In this document: one piece after another, positions 11,601 through 21,575 of the stretch
Numbering within the stretch: position 1 is the stretch's first letter
Layout of the letters: each line of letters begins with the position of its first letter
NCBI GenBank assembly: GCA_025594325.1
Contig: JANHCV010000004.1
Coordinates: forward strand, 2,356,001-2,420,000
Length of the DNA stretch: 64,000 bases
Reading direction: 5' to 3'
Source of the DNA: Blastocladiella emersonii ATCC 22665
Taxonomy: Eukaryota > Blastocladiomycota > Blastocladiomycetes > Blastocladiales > Blastocladiaceae
Position numbers and translations under genes: made by a program
Notes under the pieces: generated by a model
What the model saw: the letters and a program-made list of their open reading frames with translations, nothing else
The model's database searches: none
Told to the model about the DNA's origin: nothing

Positions 11601-11739
11601 GGATGGAAGTATACATGTGATTCATGAGTTCATACTTTCGCGCAAAGAGGGGCGAAGGTCGACGGGCGCCGTTCGTTGCGGCAGGCACGCCGATCAACGC
11701 GCTCCGCGCCGCACACACCAGGGGGGCGACAACGGCCAT
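8623..11739 (-). CDS. multi-pass membrane protein with C-terminal class 3 lipase domain (paralogue A)
   Basis: Four exons on the minus strand (11739-10611, 10549-10326, 10262-9824, 9755-8623) with introns of 61, 63 and 68 nt give 974 aa. A polar N-terminal tail of about 170 residues is followed by roughly ten hydrophobic segments and then an alpha/beta-hydrolase domain with the nucleophile motif GHSLGGG. The layout recalls diacylglycerol-lipase-type enzymes, which release fatty acids from membrane lipids. It is paralogous to 49371-52793, with shared motifs (LLTYLSFDLRD, GNRTVV/RNRTVV, LSSPGLGLSY/LSTPGLGLSY) and the same first two intron positions. Where the paralogue has SDPIPML, this protein has RNPIPML. 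That residue corresponds to the catalytic Asp of class 3 lipases, so activity is doubtful. Intron 3 is absent from the paralogue. The start codon is uncertain: ATGs at 11739, 11625 and 11616 are all in frame. Confidence 0.88.
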
Positions 11740-11974
11740 CCGCGTGCCATAAGGTCGAGCGGCTGCCACTCCTTTCAACGCGTCCCCCACGCGTCTCGCT
11801 CGCGCGCGGCGGTCAGCTTGCCCTCCCGTCGACAGCTCCTTCCGCTTCCCTCATCGTGCATGAACGATTCCCACTCTATGCAATGAAATGGCCACTCCAT
11901 GAACATGTTATGTCGGAGAAGAAGTTCCGCAAACTTATGCTCGAATTCATGACCCGGCCGACATCACGCGCGTC
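11740..11974. other. divergent spacer upstream of lipase A
   Basis: Probable promoter of lipase A on the minus strand. It contains a CGCGTCTC motif at 11790-11797, about 50 bp upstream of the most distal ATG, and no gene. Confidence 0.4.
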
Positions 11975-12663
11975 ATGACGTTCCGGCGACGCGTCACCCG
12001 CGAGGAGGCGCAGATGTTCCGAGAGATCCTGCGCCAGTCGACTACCGCGCGAATCGAGCACTGCCACCGCCGCGCCCTCGCCCTCGCTGGCCCGCAGGAC
12101 CATCCCACCGCTTGGGATGCGGCGCGGGGTGCGGCGCTCGGCACGTTTGCGCGCGCCGAGTCGGACCTGGAGCGTAACCTCGCTAGCGCCATCCAGGAAG
12201 TGAACGCGCGGTACGAGCTGCACATGTACAAGGCCGACTGGTACTGGGGGTACCGCGTGTGGGACGAGCCGACGCACTACTGGCTCGCGTCCATGCAGGA
12301 GTACGAGACGGGTGTGGTCGGACGTTTGCACCTCGAGCCCCGACGTGCCGAGTTTTGTCCCGCTCATCTCCTACTTGGAGCTACCCTCGAGTCCATCGAC
12401 TTCTTCTGCCGAGCTCGTCCAAGGACTGGGCTCCGGCTCGGGCACAACGCCCGCACCCGTGCCGGCGTACGGTCTCCACGCGCCCATCGACTTCGCCGGC
12501 GCCACGCACGGCCTCCACGCGCCCGTCCACCTGCCCGCTGCGGCTCCCGGGTTCCACACGCACGCCGCTCAACCTGCCGTCGCAGTCGGGTTCGGTGTCC
12601 CGCTCGCCCAACTCGGGCCTCTCGCCGCTGCCGCCGCCCATCAACTGGATCCGTTCCTGTAAG
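11975..12663 (+). CDS. hypothetical protein, at least two exons, boundaries uncertain
   Basis: Not recognised. From the ATG at 11975 the frame gives a charged helical N-terminus (MTFRRRVTREEAQMFREIL..) and a distinctive aromatic segment (YKADWYWGYRVWDEPTHYW), ending near 12308. Past 12310 the coding-biased frame changes to one running to TAA at 12661-12663. That second part is rich in Pro, Ala and His with a repeated GLHAP motif. An intron starting about 12311 would be needed to join them, but I see no convincing acceptor. It could be one gene with an odd intron, two fragments, or a decaying gene. Confidence 0.35.
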
Positions 12664-12778
12664 CTCAAGCTCAACTTCGAGATCCGCATGGCTTCGCTGT
12701 CGTACAAGCAGCACCCGCTGTCGCGCTCGTTCTCGAACTTGACCTCCCATCATTGTCCATTGCCCGCATGATTTCCTC

Positions 12779-12788
12779 CCTATATATA
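12779..12788 (+). promoter_or_regulatory. TATA-like sequence
   Basis: TATATATACT precedes the coding-biased frame that opens at about 12794. It could be the core promoter of the downstream hypothetical gene, but no ATG follows in the right frame. It may instead be AT-rich intron sequence ending in the CAG at 12791-12793. Confidence 0.3.
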
Positions 12789-12793
12789 CTCAG

Positions 12794-14139
12794 ATCTATT
12801 CACCGTCCGATGCTTCACTTCCTTGTTCGCCACGCTGCGCTCTTCGACGTGCGGCGGGTCCAAGGACGTGCAGTCGCTCGCCATTCTCGCCGTGCAGATC
12901 AAGGACAAGGAAGGCATCGAGCTCCTCATCCAGCTGGCCACGGCGCTGTCCAAGGACGGCGTGCTCCCCCGCAAGCAATTCATGTTCCTACATATTCGCG
13001 ACCAAGTCCGCGGCGTTCTCGGCATCACGATCACGTTCTACGATCCCGCGACGATCGAGGCGTGGTGCTACTTCCACGCCGAGGGCGGCGGCCACAAGGC
13101 GTTCCGGTACCTGCGCGGGCCCGGAAAGGCCGTGCCCGCAGGCCTGACTGACGGCGTCCGTCACAACGCACACGGCACCCCGCACCTCATCAACCTGTTC
13201 ATCCCGGACACGCGCACAGTGCAGCGCAAGGCCAAGCAGGACCTGGACAAGAAGAACCCGATCGGGCTCCAGTACGGCCGCATCGAGGACGTGGCCAAGT
13301 ACGTGACGGAGCAGAAGGCCAAGGGCAACATCGTGGAAGTGTGTGTCGCGTTCGACGGCACGGACAAGCCCGACGAGCCGCGTCACTATGAGGACGGCAT
13401 CGTCCAAGGCGGCCCAGAGTTTGGTGACCTCGTCAAGGCGTTCAAGCTTCTAGCGGAACCCGGTGCGGCTCGCTTCGTGCGTTATTGTCGCTCGATACGC
13501 GCGCCCTGACGTCCCGATCCGCGTGTAGTCCACGATGAGCGCTTCAAGGACGCGTCCGACCCCAAGTTCTCGCTCCCCGTTGAGCTGATCGACAAGCTCA
13601 AGGTCGACGAGCTCAACGATGCGTGCGATGCGGCCGAGCACACCGTGTCCGAGTTCCACGCCGCGCCAGCCGCAGCAGCAGCCGCGGTCGGGTCGGAGAG
13701 CGGCGGCGCGGCACCAGCACCGGCCACCGCCCTCCCCGGTTTCGACGAGAAGGACAAGTTTTGCAAGTGCGCGCAGCAGGTCATCGACATGCTGCGCTAC
13801 CTCTGCGAGCGCGCGAACGTATACTCGGAGGCGCTCGCTGAAAAAGAGGGGAGGAAGCGGAGCAAGATCGAGAGCTCCGAGACCTTGGACGCCTCCAAGG
13901 AGAAGGCCAAGGTGGCCCTCGCCAAGCTGAGCGCCAAGCGCAGCCGTGTCACATGTACGCTCAACAGGTTTGGGGTCGGCAATCATGACCGCTTACATTT
14001 GCTGTGTCTGATTAGGAACATTTCCTGGCTCGAGCTCCACGCGCAGCAGCTCGAACACCCACTCTGGTGCGCGCTCTGGACTGCACTCCACTGCTCCGTT
14101 CTTCGCACAGGTCCCATGTCAAAGTCAAGGTGGCCATGA
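12794..14139 (+). CDS. hypothetical protein with two clear exons, start unresolved
   Basis: Not recognised. Coding-biased sequence runs from about 12794 to 13462, then a 66-nt intron (13463-13528, GTGCGG..GTAG), then 13529 to a TGA at 14137-14139. The join restores frame. Exon 1 encodes a mixed alpha/beta domain (..SLAILAVQIKDKEGIELL.., ..LGITITFYDPATIEAWCYF..). Exon 2 has an Ala-rich linker and a Lys-rich helical C-terminus. The last 150 nt lose coding bias, and a further intron (about 13955-14017) would bring a stop at once, so the true end may lie near 13955. No ATG precedes exon 1 in frame. An ATG at 12688 begins a short coding-looking stretch (MASLSYKQHPLSRSF) that could be the first exon, but no intron of normal length joins the phases. 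Confidence 0.45.
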
Positions 14140-14377
14140 ACCACTCGATGCGTCCTATCGGTCCACTCTGCGGGATGGCTGTAGGCTGAGCAGTGCACGC
14201 GAGCTGTGAGCTACTTGGCAGCAGAGTCTGTGGTCCTCTGACTTGCAAGAGAACTGCTTCGCATCAACCTGTCTCGCACCGCGCACGTGAACTCGCGACG
14301 GTCATTTTTCCGATCAGCGCCGCCACTCTTTCGCCACGACCCAGCCGTGTCGCTTGCTCTTGCTCTTGTTCATCAAC
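14140..14377. other. spacer, nothing recognised
   Basis: Lower-GC sequence between two hypothetical genes. There is no ORF with coding bias and no RNA gene that I recognise. Confidence 0.4.
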
Positions 14378-14701
14378 ATGGCCATCAGCGTGACCTACTT
14401 TCGACTGCGTCCACGCGTCGCCTTCTCGATCCTCCAACAAGCGCCTTCAATCAAGGGCAAGCCGGCGCCGGGATCGCTGAAGCGCAAGGAGCGGCAGGAG
14501 GTCCAGCAGTCGACCCGGCGCGTCAGCGTCCAGCTCGCCGCCGAGTGCATCCTGGTCGTGGCCGTCAACCTGAGCCGCGTCGCCGCGCCCGAGTACGACC
14601 CGCAGTTTTCTCTCCTGCCCTTCCTCGTCCATTTATTTGTGGCTGTGGCCGTAACCGCCCAAAAGCCCAGCAGCCCCGTCGCCGCCTCCATCGGCCCTTG
14701 A
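14378..14701 (+). CDS. small hypothetical membrane protein
   Basis: Single-exon frame of 107 aa with strong G/C-ending codons, starting at an ATG in good context (CAACATGGCC). It is basic in the first half (a KRKERQEVQQSTRR region), then has two hydrophobic stretches (LAAECILVVAV and LLPFLVHLFVAVAV) separated by a short polar loop. It ends before, and convergent with, the KIAA0930-like gene. I do not recognise the family. It could be a subunit-type small ER or mitochondrial membrane protein, or the last exon of a longer gene. Confidence 0.5.
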   Translation: MAISVTYFRLRPRVAFSILQQAPSIKGKPAPGSLKRKERQEVQQSTRRVSVQLAAECILVVAVNLSRVAAPEYDPQFSLLPFLVHLFVAVAVTAQKPSSPVAASIGP

Positions 14702-14800
14702 ACAACCTTGTCAGGTTGCAGTCAGACGAAAGCGATAGGATGCGGTCAAGCTCGGCAGCAGCGTCAGGATGCGGGATATATGTACAAGGGAGCGGTAAAA

Positions 14801-16172
14801 CTATAGCAGCAGCTGCGCGATCACGTCGAGGATATGGATCCTGACCGTCTGGATCGTGTACTCGATGGTGCTCGACGCGGACGCGGATGAGGATGACCGG
14901 AGCAGGGCGATCTGGGACACGCCGCGGCTGCACTCGACAACGTACTCGCGCGGCCGGCGCGCGCCCCACCGCCGCGCGGCGGGGATGAAGAAATAGAGGA
15001 GGCTGCTGCCGCTTCCACCAGACGAAGACGCGGGCGACGGGTTGCGGCGCAGGTGGTCCAGGCAGCTCGAGTGCGACAGGGTGATCTCGGCAATGGACCG
15101 GAGCGAGGGCGGGCCTCCCTACACGGAACAGGTCAGTTGAGATGAGCGACGCACTCCCGAAACCGGCGTACCCCGAACCGCGGCTTGACGGTGGTCGAGA
15201 CGGTGAGAAACATCTTGGAGTCGGCGGTGAGCGTGCCGTGGTTCTCGCCGAGCGAAAAGTAGAGGTACGGGAACGAGCACGTCACGGTATCGCGGTCGGG
15301 GTCGATGTGGTACGGGTTGGCGTAGACCGGGTAGCTGCGCAGGATGCGGGCCGACGCGGACAGGTCGACGGACACGTCGGCCGAGTACGCGTGCTGCATG
15401 ATCAGGTTGAGCCAGACGGACAGCAGCCAGTCGACGCGCGCGGGGAGCGACGGCGGGAGCGAGGCGGTCGTCGCCACGTTGCGCTGGATGATCAGCATGT
15501 CGCACGGTTTCGCGGGCGGGTCCGTGGGCGGCGCGCGGTCCCGGCACTCGTGGTCGGGCCAGTCCATGGGCACGTAGAACAGCATGTCGTCGTGGTCGTC
15601 GTTCTTGTTGAGCAGCAGGTGGTGGTAGAAGAGGTCGGCGTACTTTCTGTCGGGTGTGCGCGTCGTTAGCGTGATTCCGCTGCATCAAGGGGCGACTGAG
15701 CATACCGCTGCAGCTCGTCGTCGCCCTGGACTTCGAGCAGCGCGGCGATACGCGGGTCCCTTGCGCCGCCGCTGAGGACCGACTCACCGGATCCCGAGTG
15801 TACGCTGGTGGCGTCGCTCCGCCTTCTCGCGCGGGCCACGCTCGGTCTCCTCGTCGTCGTTGCCGTCGTTACCGAGTCTCCATCGGGCGGCAGTGGTGGA
15901 AGCGGCGGCGGCGGCCTCACAGTCGCCGACGTCGAGTCGTCGGTGACGGGGTCGACGAGACAGAACCCGAGGCCCAGCACGTCCTCGGCGGTAGGCGACC
16001 CGAGATCCACCTCACGCGTCGTATTCGACTCGTTCAGCGCGTGGGTGCTCCCGGCGGGCGAGTGCGGCAGCGAGGTGGCGGACGATGGGCTGCGCGGCAG
16101 GTGGTGGAGGATGGCGGCGGCGAGCGGGCGGTCGAGGTCGCGCAGCAGGATCAGGCGCAGGATTTCGGCCAT
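14801..16172 (-). CDS. KIAA0930/DUF2045-like protein
   Basis: Three exons (16172-15706, 15646-15172, 15118-14801) with 59- and 53-nt introns give 419 aa. Human KIAA0930 is about 404 aa. Landmarks in the family order are a QGDDELQRYARKYADLFYHH region, DDMLFYV, an SVWLNLIMQ segment (SVCLNLILQ in the animal protein) and a YP...YFSL strand motif. The C-terminus is a beta-rich half ending in an amphipathic helix (TVRIHILDVIAQLLL). Residues 45-140 are a low-complexity Ser/Pro/Arg insert. The biochemical role of this family is unknown. The identification rests on remembered motifs, so I am moderately sure. Confidence 0.55.
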
Positions 16173-16234
16173 GGGGCGGGCTTCATTCAAGTGCGGGCGG
16201 TAGGGTTGTTGTTGATACGTGGCGGAATCTATTT

Positions 16235-16265
16235 GGTTTAGGGGGGAGGGGAGGGGAGAGAGAGC
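16235..16265 (-). promoter_or_regulatory. CT-rich tract upstream of the KIAA0930-like start
   Basis: On the coding (minus) strand this is an almost pure pyrimidine run of CTCTCTCTCCC/CTCCCC type, 65-95 bp before the ATG. Similar tracts precede several other genes here (NDE1, the perilipin-like gene, the kinase), consistent with fungal CT-box core promoters. Confidence 0.4.
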
Positions 16266-16407
16266 GAACCGAGAGCGACGCGTTGCGGCTGGCGGGCCGC
16301 TCGCAGACCACTCGCAGGTGACCTCGCAACCAAGCGTGCATCGGCGTGCAGCACAACAACCCCATTTTCTCGACACGGTACGACTAACGAGATGTATCAA
16401 CGAACAA

Positions 16408-16746
16408 CTATGCCGCCGCCGTGCCCGGCGACCCGCTCGACGCCGCGGCCGCCGCGGACACCATGTCCTGCTGCTTGCGCAGCTCGCGCTCGAGCTGGCG
16501 CTGCGCCTCGAGCTCGCGCGTGTTGTCCTCGATGCGCTGCTTGGCCGCCAGGCGCGCCTCGTCGCGGATGACGCCCTGGTGCATGCGCTACGCGGGCGAG
16601 TGGGGGATGTGAGTGCGAGTTTGAGACGACGGGGAGGGTACACAACACACCTCGCGCTCCTTGTTCTGCTGCCAGTGCACGGCGGCCACCGACGTGATGG
16701 TGAAGATGACGGACCCCATCAGGGTCACCTTGGCGGCTGCGGACAT
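16408..16746 (-). CDS. PET117: cytochrome c oxidase assembly protein PET117
   Basis: Two exons (16746-16651, 16587-16408) with a 63-nt intron give 91 aa. The protein starts MSAAAKVTLMGSVIF. A single hydrophobic segment is followed by the family signature HW-x-Q-x-x-x-x-ER and, across the splice, MHQGVIRDEARL, which matches the HQGVIRDDER-type motif of PET117. PET117 is a small inner-membrane mitochondrial protein needed to assemble complex IV, working with the heme a synthase COX15. The C-terminal coiled-coil tail (RQLERELRKQQ) and Ala/Ser extension are longer than in animals. The next gene on the same strand ends 248 bp downstream. Confidence 0.88.
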
Positions 16747-16967
16747 GGCTGGTACGTTGCAGGGAGTGTGGTGGTTGGCCTCTTGCCTTGAGTTCAACTC
16801 AACGGAGGAGCGGAGACGCGTCGACGATGGTCGCGGCCGACCTGCATCGCGCGCTCCGTCGTGGCGCAGCACACTCGCTCGCTGATCTCATCAACTCTAT
16901 GGTGCAAGGTTGGTTCGCAACAACAGCAACTGTGGGGGGCACATGCATTCATCTGCAACCAAACCAC

Positions 16968-18516
16968 TTAGCGGATCGGGCCGTCCGCGACCGAGGGCGC
17001 GGCGACGACGCCGGCGTCGACCGTCATGGCGCAGAAGGTGCCGTCGGCCTTGATGAACCCGGCGACGCGGTCGGCGTTGGTGAAGAGCCCGGGCTGGATC
17101 GACTCCCACACCTTCTTCTTGGGGTTGAGCACCGCGTCGGGGCCGGCGCCCTCGGTGATGCCCTCGTACCGGATCAGCTCGCCGGGGGCCGCGCCCTCGG
17201 GCGGCGCCAGCAGCTCGACCTTGCCGTCGGCCGACGTCGTGCACAGGACCATGGCGTGCGACTTGATCCCGCGCATGTTGACGGGCTTGAGGTTGCACAG
17301 CACGACGCAGGGGCGCTGCTGCATCTCCTCGATCGGGACGTGGTTGACCAGGCCCGAGATGACCGTGCGCGGCGACTCCTCGCCAACGTCGATCTGCTCA
17401 ACGTACAGCGACTCGGCGTCCGGGTGGCGCTCGGCCTTGATGATGAACCCCACGCGCACGTCGAGGCGCGTCGGGTCGGCGTCGGCGGCGACGCCCGGGG
17501 CGGCGGCAGGCGCAGCGGGGGCGGGGGCGGCGGCGGCCTTGGGCTTCTCGGCGGCAGCGGGCTTCTCAGCGGCAGCGGAAGCCTTCTTGTCGGCCTTCTG
17601 CTGCTTCTTGGTGTCCTCGGACTTCTTGGGCGAGGCCTCGGGCTCGGGCGTCGCGGCGCCCTTCTTCTCAGCCTTCTTGGCCGCCTTCTCGGCGAGCTTG
17701 GCCTCCTTCTTGGCCAGCTTGGCCGCGTGCTTGGCGTCCACAGGCGCAGTCGCGCCGGCAGCCGCCTCGGGGGCAGCAGCCGCCGCAGCCGACGAGGTCG
17801 TCGAAGCGACCGGGGTCTGGGTGTTGATGGCGACCTTGCCCTGCCACTCGGACGCGCCGGGCACCGTGTGCTGGATCAGGTCGAACCACCGGAACACCGA
17901 CGGGTAGGCCCCGGTCTGGGCGGCGTGCGCGGCAACGTACGGGTGCACGGCGACAAACGCGAACACGTCGGCGGCCGACGCGGCGTGGTTGTACCCGAGG
18001 TACGTCGACTTGATGAGCTGCGCATCGAGCGTCTGTTGAGGGTGGGCGAGAGCGACGCGGAGCGCCAGGCGCGCAGCGGTGAGTGCGGTGAGCGCGCGGA
18101 GGGACGACTGCGGAGGAGGAGCATCAGGGCTGGATGGATGGTGTGTGGGCAGCGGACTCGCGTACCTTGATGTCGGCCTCGGCGATCTTGCCCTGGCGCG
18201 ACACGGCGAACTCGACCCACTTGAAGATCTACGTGCGGACTTGGGGCGTAAGCCTTTCGTACGCCTCAATCTCTTGGAGGTGCGGCAAACGCACCTCGGC
18301 CTTCTTCTCGGGCGTGGCGCCAACGAACGCGGCCGCGTTCTCGGTGGCGGCAATGTACTCGGCCACGGCGAACTGGGCCGGAGCGGCCGTGCTCAGCTTC
18401 TAGATGCGTCCGCAGTGAGCGAGCGAGCAGCACTCTCTCTCTCCCCAAACAGCGGCACATACGGGCTGGCGGACAATGTAGTCAAAGACCTTCTTGACCA
18501 CCGAGTTCGGCGACAT
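16968..18516 (-). CDS. tRNA-binding aminoacyl-tRNA synthetase cofactor (ARC1/AIMP1-like)
   Basis: Four exons (18516-18463, 18399-18295, 18228-18166, 18032-16968) with introns of 63, 66 and 133 nt give 428 aa. The N-terminal 130 residues look like a GST-C-type helical domain. Then come an Ala-rich linker and a Lys/Ala-rich basic region (about residues 155-250), and a C-terminal EMAPII/tRNA-binding OB-fold domain. That domain has RLDVRVGFIIKAERHPDAE, the CNLKPVNMRGIKS motif and AMVLCTTSADG. In yeast Arc1p, and AIMP1 in animals, this architecture delivers tRNA to synthetases in the cytosol. A synthetase catalytic core is absent, so this is the cofactor rather than a methionyl- or tyrosyl-tRNA synthetase. 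Confidence 0.88.
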
Positions 18517-18792
18517 GATTGCGGCGGGTTCCGTGGAGCTACGTGGCAAGAAAGCGAGCGCGCTGGAGACGGGCGGATAGGGCTGGTGATGTGAGGGCGA
18601 CGACGTGTTCGCGGACCGACCGAGGCGGAGAGCAAAGAGAAACTGTTTTGAGGCGGCCGGATGATCTCACATGATGGATCGCCGCCGGAAATGAGCGACG
18701 CGTTTCGCCACGTTTTCGCTATCGACTTCTACTCGCTCCAGAACGGAGCCCGGCTCCACCCTCATGCATCTGTCCCGAGTACCAGCAACACC
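18517..18792. promoter_or_regulatory. 276-bp divergent promoter region (ARC1-like / SDR)
   Basis: The ARC1-like and SDR genes start head-to-head here. No clear TATA box is visible. The SDR may have a longer in-frame N-terminus from upstream ATGs (18661, 18691), but 18793 (ACCATG) has the best context. Confidence 0.45.
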
Positions 18793-19957
18793 ATGCCCGG
18801 CGCAGTCCTGAACCGCGACACGCCCGCCAACAGCGGCGGCGGCCCCGCTACCGCCACGAGCCCGACTCGCTCCTCCACCACGGCGGCCGACGCGCAGTCT
18901 TCGGTCACCGCCGCCGCTGCCACCACCGCCTCCCCGCCGCTCCCCGTGTGGGTCACGGCCGCGCTGCTCGCCTTCATCAGCTACGTCCTCCCGCTGCTCG
19001 ACCGGCTCGACCACCTGCGCGGGTGGGTTGAGGGCAAGCTGTTCGGTTTCCCGTCGGCGCCGGTGCAGGCGACAGGCCGCGACGCCGTCGTCCTCTCAGG
19101 CGCGTCGACGGGGATCGGGTTCGACACGGCGCTGACGCTCGCGCGCAGCGGCGTTCTCGTGTTCGCGGGCGTGCGGCGCGAAGCCGATGCCGCGAAACTG
19201 CTCGCGGCAGCCGACGGCGCGTCGACGCTGGTCCCGATCATGCTCGACGTGGCGTCCGAGGCGTCGATCGCACAGGCCGTGGCGCGCGTCACGGCCGAGC
19301 TCGCGGCGCGGAACGCGCAGCTCGTCGGGATCGTTAACAACGCAGGGATCCCGCGGATCGGGCACATGGAGGACGAGACGGTCGCGAGCGTCAACCGCAT
19401 CTTTGCCGTCAACGTGTACGGCCCGATGCTGCTCACCAACGCGTTCTTGCCGCTGGTCCACGCGCACGGGCGCGGCGGGCGCGTCGTCCTCATCGCGTCG
19501 CTCGCGTCGATTGTCACGGGCCCGCTCAACGGCGTGTACAGCGCGAGTAAGCGGGCTGCTGACGGTACTCCCCCGCCCCCGCTCCCCTCCCGCGTACGAG
19601 GACTGACACCCACCCCCAAACCTAGCCCTGTTCGACGGGTACCGCCTCGACCTGGCGCCGCGCAGCATCGGCGTGTCGACGATCCACCCGGGCTCGATTG
19701 ACACGGTGCTGTGGGACAAGTTCAACCGCGTCGACAGCGCGCAGGGCACGGCGTTCGACCAGAAGCTGCGCACCGTCGCCAAGGCCACGGCCATCCCGCC
19801 GTCGCACGTCACGCGGTCCATCGTGCACGCGCTCACGGCCACCGTGCCGTGCCCGCGGTACGTGGTCGGGCTCGACGCGCGCATCGGCGACGCGTTCGCG
19901 CGCAAGGTCCCGATCCCGCTGCTCGACCGCATCATGCTGTCGTCGCTCAGGGGTTAA
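18793..19957 (+). CDS. short-chain dehydrogenase/reductase, AYR1-like, membrane-anchored
   Basis: Two exons (18793-19564, 19626-19957) with a 61-nt intron give 367 aa. A Ser/Thr/Ala-rich N-terminus of about 55 residues and one hydrophobic segment (VWVTAALLAFISYVLPLL) precede a classical SDR domain. It has the cofactor motif SGASTGIG, LDV, NNAG, an IAS Ser and the catalytic YSASK. The intron lies a few codons after that Tyr-x-x-x-Lys, and only the donor at 19565 preserves both it and the following helix. The closest family in my memory is yeast Ayr1 (1-acyl-dihydroxyacetone phosphate reductase) and related lipid-droplet/ER SDRs. The substrate cannot be read from the sequence. Confidence 0.85.
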
Positions 19958-20061
19958 GTTGGATATGGAATACACGCCGTTTTTGTGGAGTTGTGGGGGT
20001 GGCGTAGCGCGAAGCGCGTATCGCGCGGGCATCGGTGGCGTCAGCGGCGCGGCGATAGCCG

Positions 20062-20067
20062 CACGTG
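20062..20067. promoter_or_regulatory. CACGTG E-box upstream of IDH2
   Basis: CACGTGAC lies about 210 bp upstream of the IDH2 start, in the 316-bp gap after the SDR gene. In fungi this core binds bHLH factors such as Cbf1/Pho4-type proteins. Several other CACGTG hexamers occur in the window, so this one is only suggestive. Confidence 0.3.
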
Positions 20068-20273
20068 ACTGGCGCCTATCGCGTTTGCGCTCGTTTCAGC
20101 TTTGTTTTCCGGTTGTCGTGTGCGATCAGGTGAGCTGAGCGGCCCCGCGGCCTGTTGCCCGCTCCACGTCCCTGCGTCGGCCGCCAGCCGCCGCCGCCCT
20201 CGAGTCCGCGCTCCTCTTCTCAGGAAAACACGCCCGCCCGCCCACTGCTCTGTACCGCACACGGATCGCCAAC

Positions 20274-21415
20274 ATGCTCTCCTCGGTCGCCTCGTCCCTG
20301 ATGCGCTCGTCGGCCTTCTCGGCCAAGCGCACGCTCGCCACGGCCTCGTCGGTTCGTTGCCGCTGCCTTACCGCTCAGCTAGCGAGCATGAAGCTCACGC
20401 CTTCTGTCCACAGGGCGTCCACAAGGTCACGCTCATCCCCGGCGACGGCATCGGCCCCGAGATCTCCGAGTCGGTCAAGCAGATCTTCAGCGCGGCCGAG
20501 GTGCCCATCGAGTGGGAGTCGGTGGACGTGACGCCGATCCTGGTCAACGGCAAGACGACGATCCCGCAGGACGCGATTGACTCGATCAAGCGCAACAAGA
20601 TCGCGCTCAAGGGCCCGCTCGCCACGCCCATTGGCAAGGGCCACGTCTCGCTCAACCTGACGCTGCGCCGCACCTTCGACCTGTACGCCAACCTGCGCCC
20701 GTGCCGGTCCATCGAGGGCTTTGCGACCCCCTACGCCAACGTCAACTCGGTGCTCATCCGCGAGAACACCGAGGGCGAGTACTCGGGCATCGAGCACGAG
20801 GTGGTGCCCGGCGTCGTGCAGTCCATCAAGCTCATCACGCGCGACGCGTCGGAGCGGTGCGCGCGCTTCGCCTTCGAGTACGCCAAGTCGTCGGGCCGCT
20901 CCACCGTCACGGCCGTCCACAAGGCCAACATCATGCGCCTGTCGGACGGCATGTTCCTCGAGACGTGCCGCGAGATCGCCAAGGAGTACCCGGAGATCAA
21001 GTTCGACGAGCAGCTGCTCGATCGCGCGTGCCTGCACATTGTGCAGAACCCGACGGCCTACTCGGACCGCGTCATGGTCATGCCCAACCTGTACGGCGAC
21101 ATCCTGTCGGACCTCGGCGCCGGCCTGATCGGCGGCCTCGGCCTCACTCCCTCGGGCAACATCGGCCTCCACGCGTCCATCTTCGAGTCGGTCCACGGCA
21201 CCGCCCCCGATATCGCCGGCAAGGACCTCGCCAACCCGACCGCCCTCCTCCTCTCGTCCGTCATGATGCTCCGCCACATGAACCTCAACGACAAGGCCGA
21301 CCAGATCGAGTCGGCCGTCCTCGGCACTATCGCCGCCGGCGAGGTGCTCACGGGCGACCTCGGCGGCAAGGCCACCAACTCGCAGTTCACCAAGGCCGTC
21401 ATCGACCGCCTCTAA
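20274..21415 (+). CDS. IDH2: NAD-dependent isocitrate dehydrogenase, catalytic subunit, mitochondrial
   Basis: Two exons (20274-20351, 20414-21415) with a 62-nt intron give 359 aa. Exon 1 is a mitochondrial presequence ([19 protein letters not shown]), and exon 2 is the whole enzyme domain starting [13 protein letters not shown]. The substrate- and metal-binding residues typical of the catalytic (alpha/IDH2) subunit are in place: [13 protein letters not shown], the Tyr/Lys region [11 protein letters not shown], and [12 protein letters not shown]. The C-terminal [15 protein letters not shown] cofactor region is also intact. It oxidises isocitrate to 2-oxoglutarate in the matrix TCA cycle, normally with a regulatory IDH1 subunit that is not in this window. 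Confidence 0.95.
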
Positions 21416-21575
21416 GCATCCCGTTACACTTGTTCTTTCCTCCCCCATCTTCTCCCCCCAATCGTAGTTGATTCTTTGTTCACTAGTTTTTGCCCGTACT
21501 CAAAGAAGAACGTGGATCCAGATTACAGCCATGAGAAATCAAACAACACAACACCACACGACACCAACGACTCGC

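Noticed and set aside
18229-18294. An in-frame TAG in the ARC1-like gene as a disabling mutation
   Set aside because: A 66-nt intron (GTGCGT..GTAG) removes it, keeps frame and gives a continuous helical domain.
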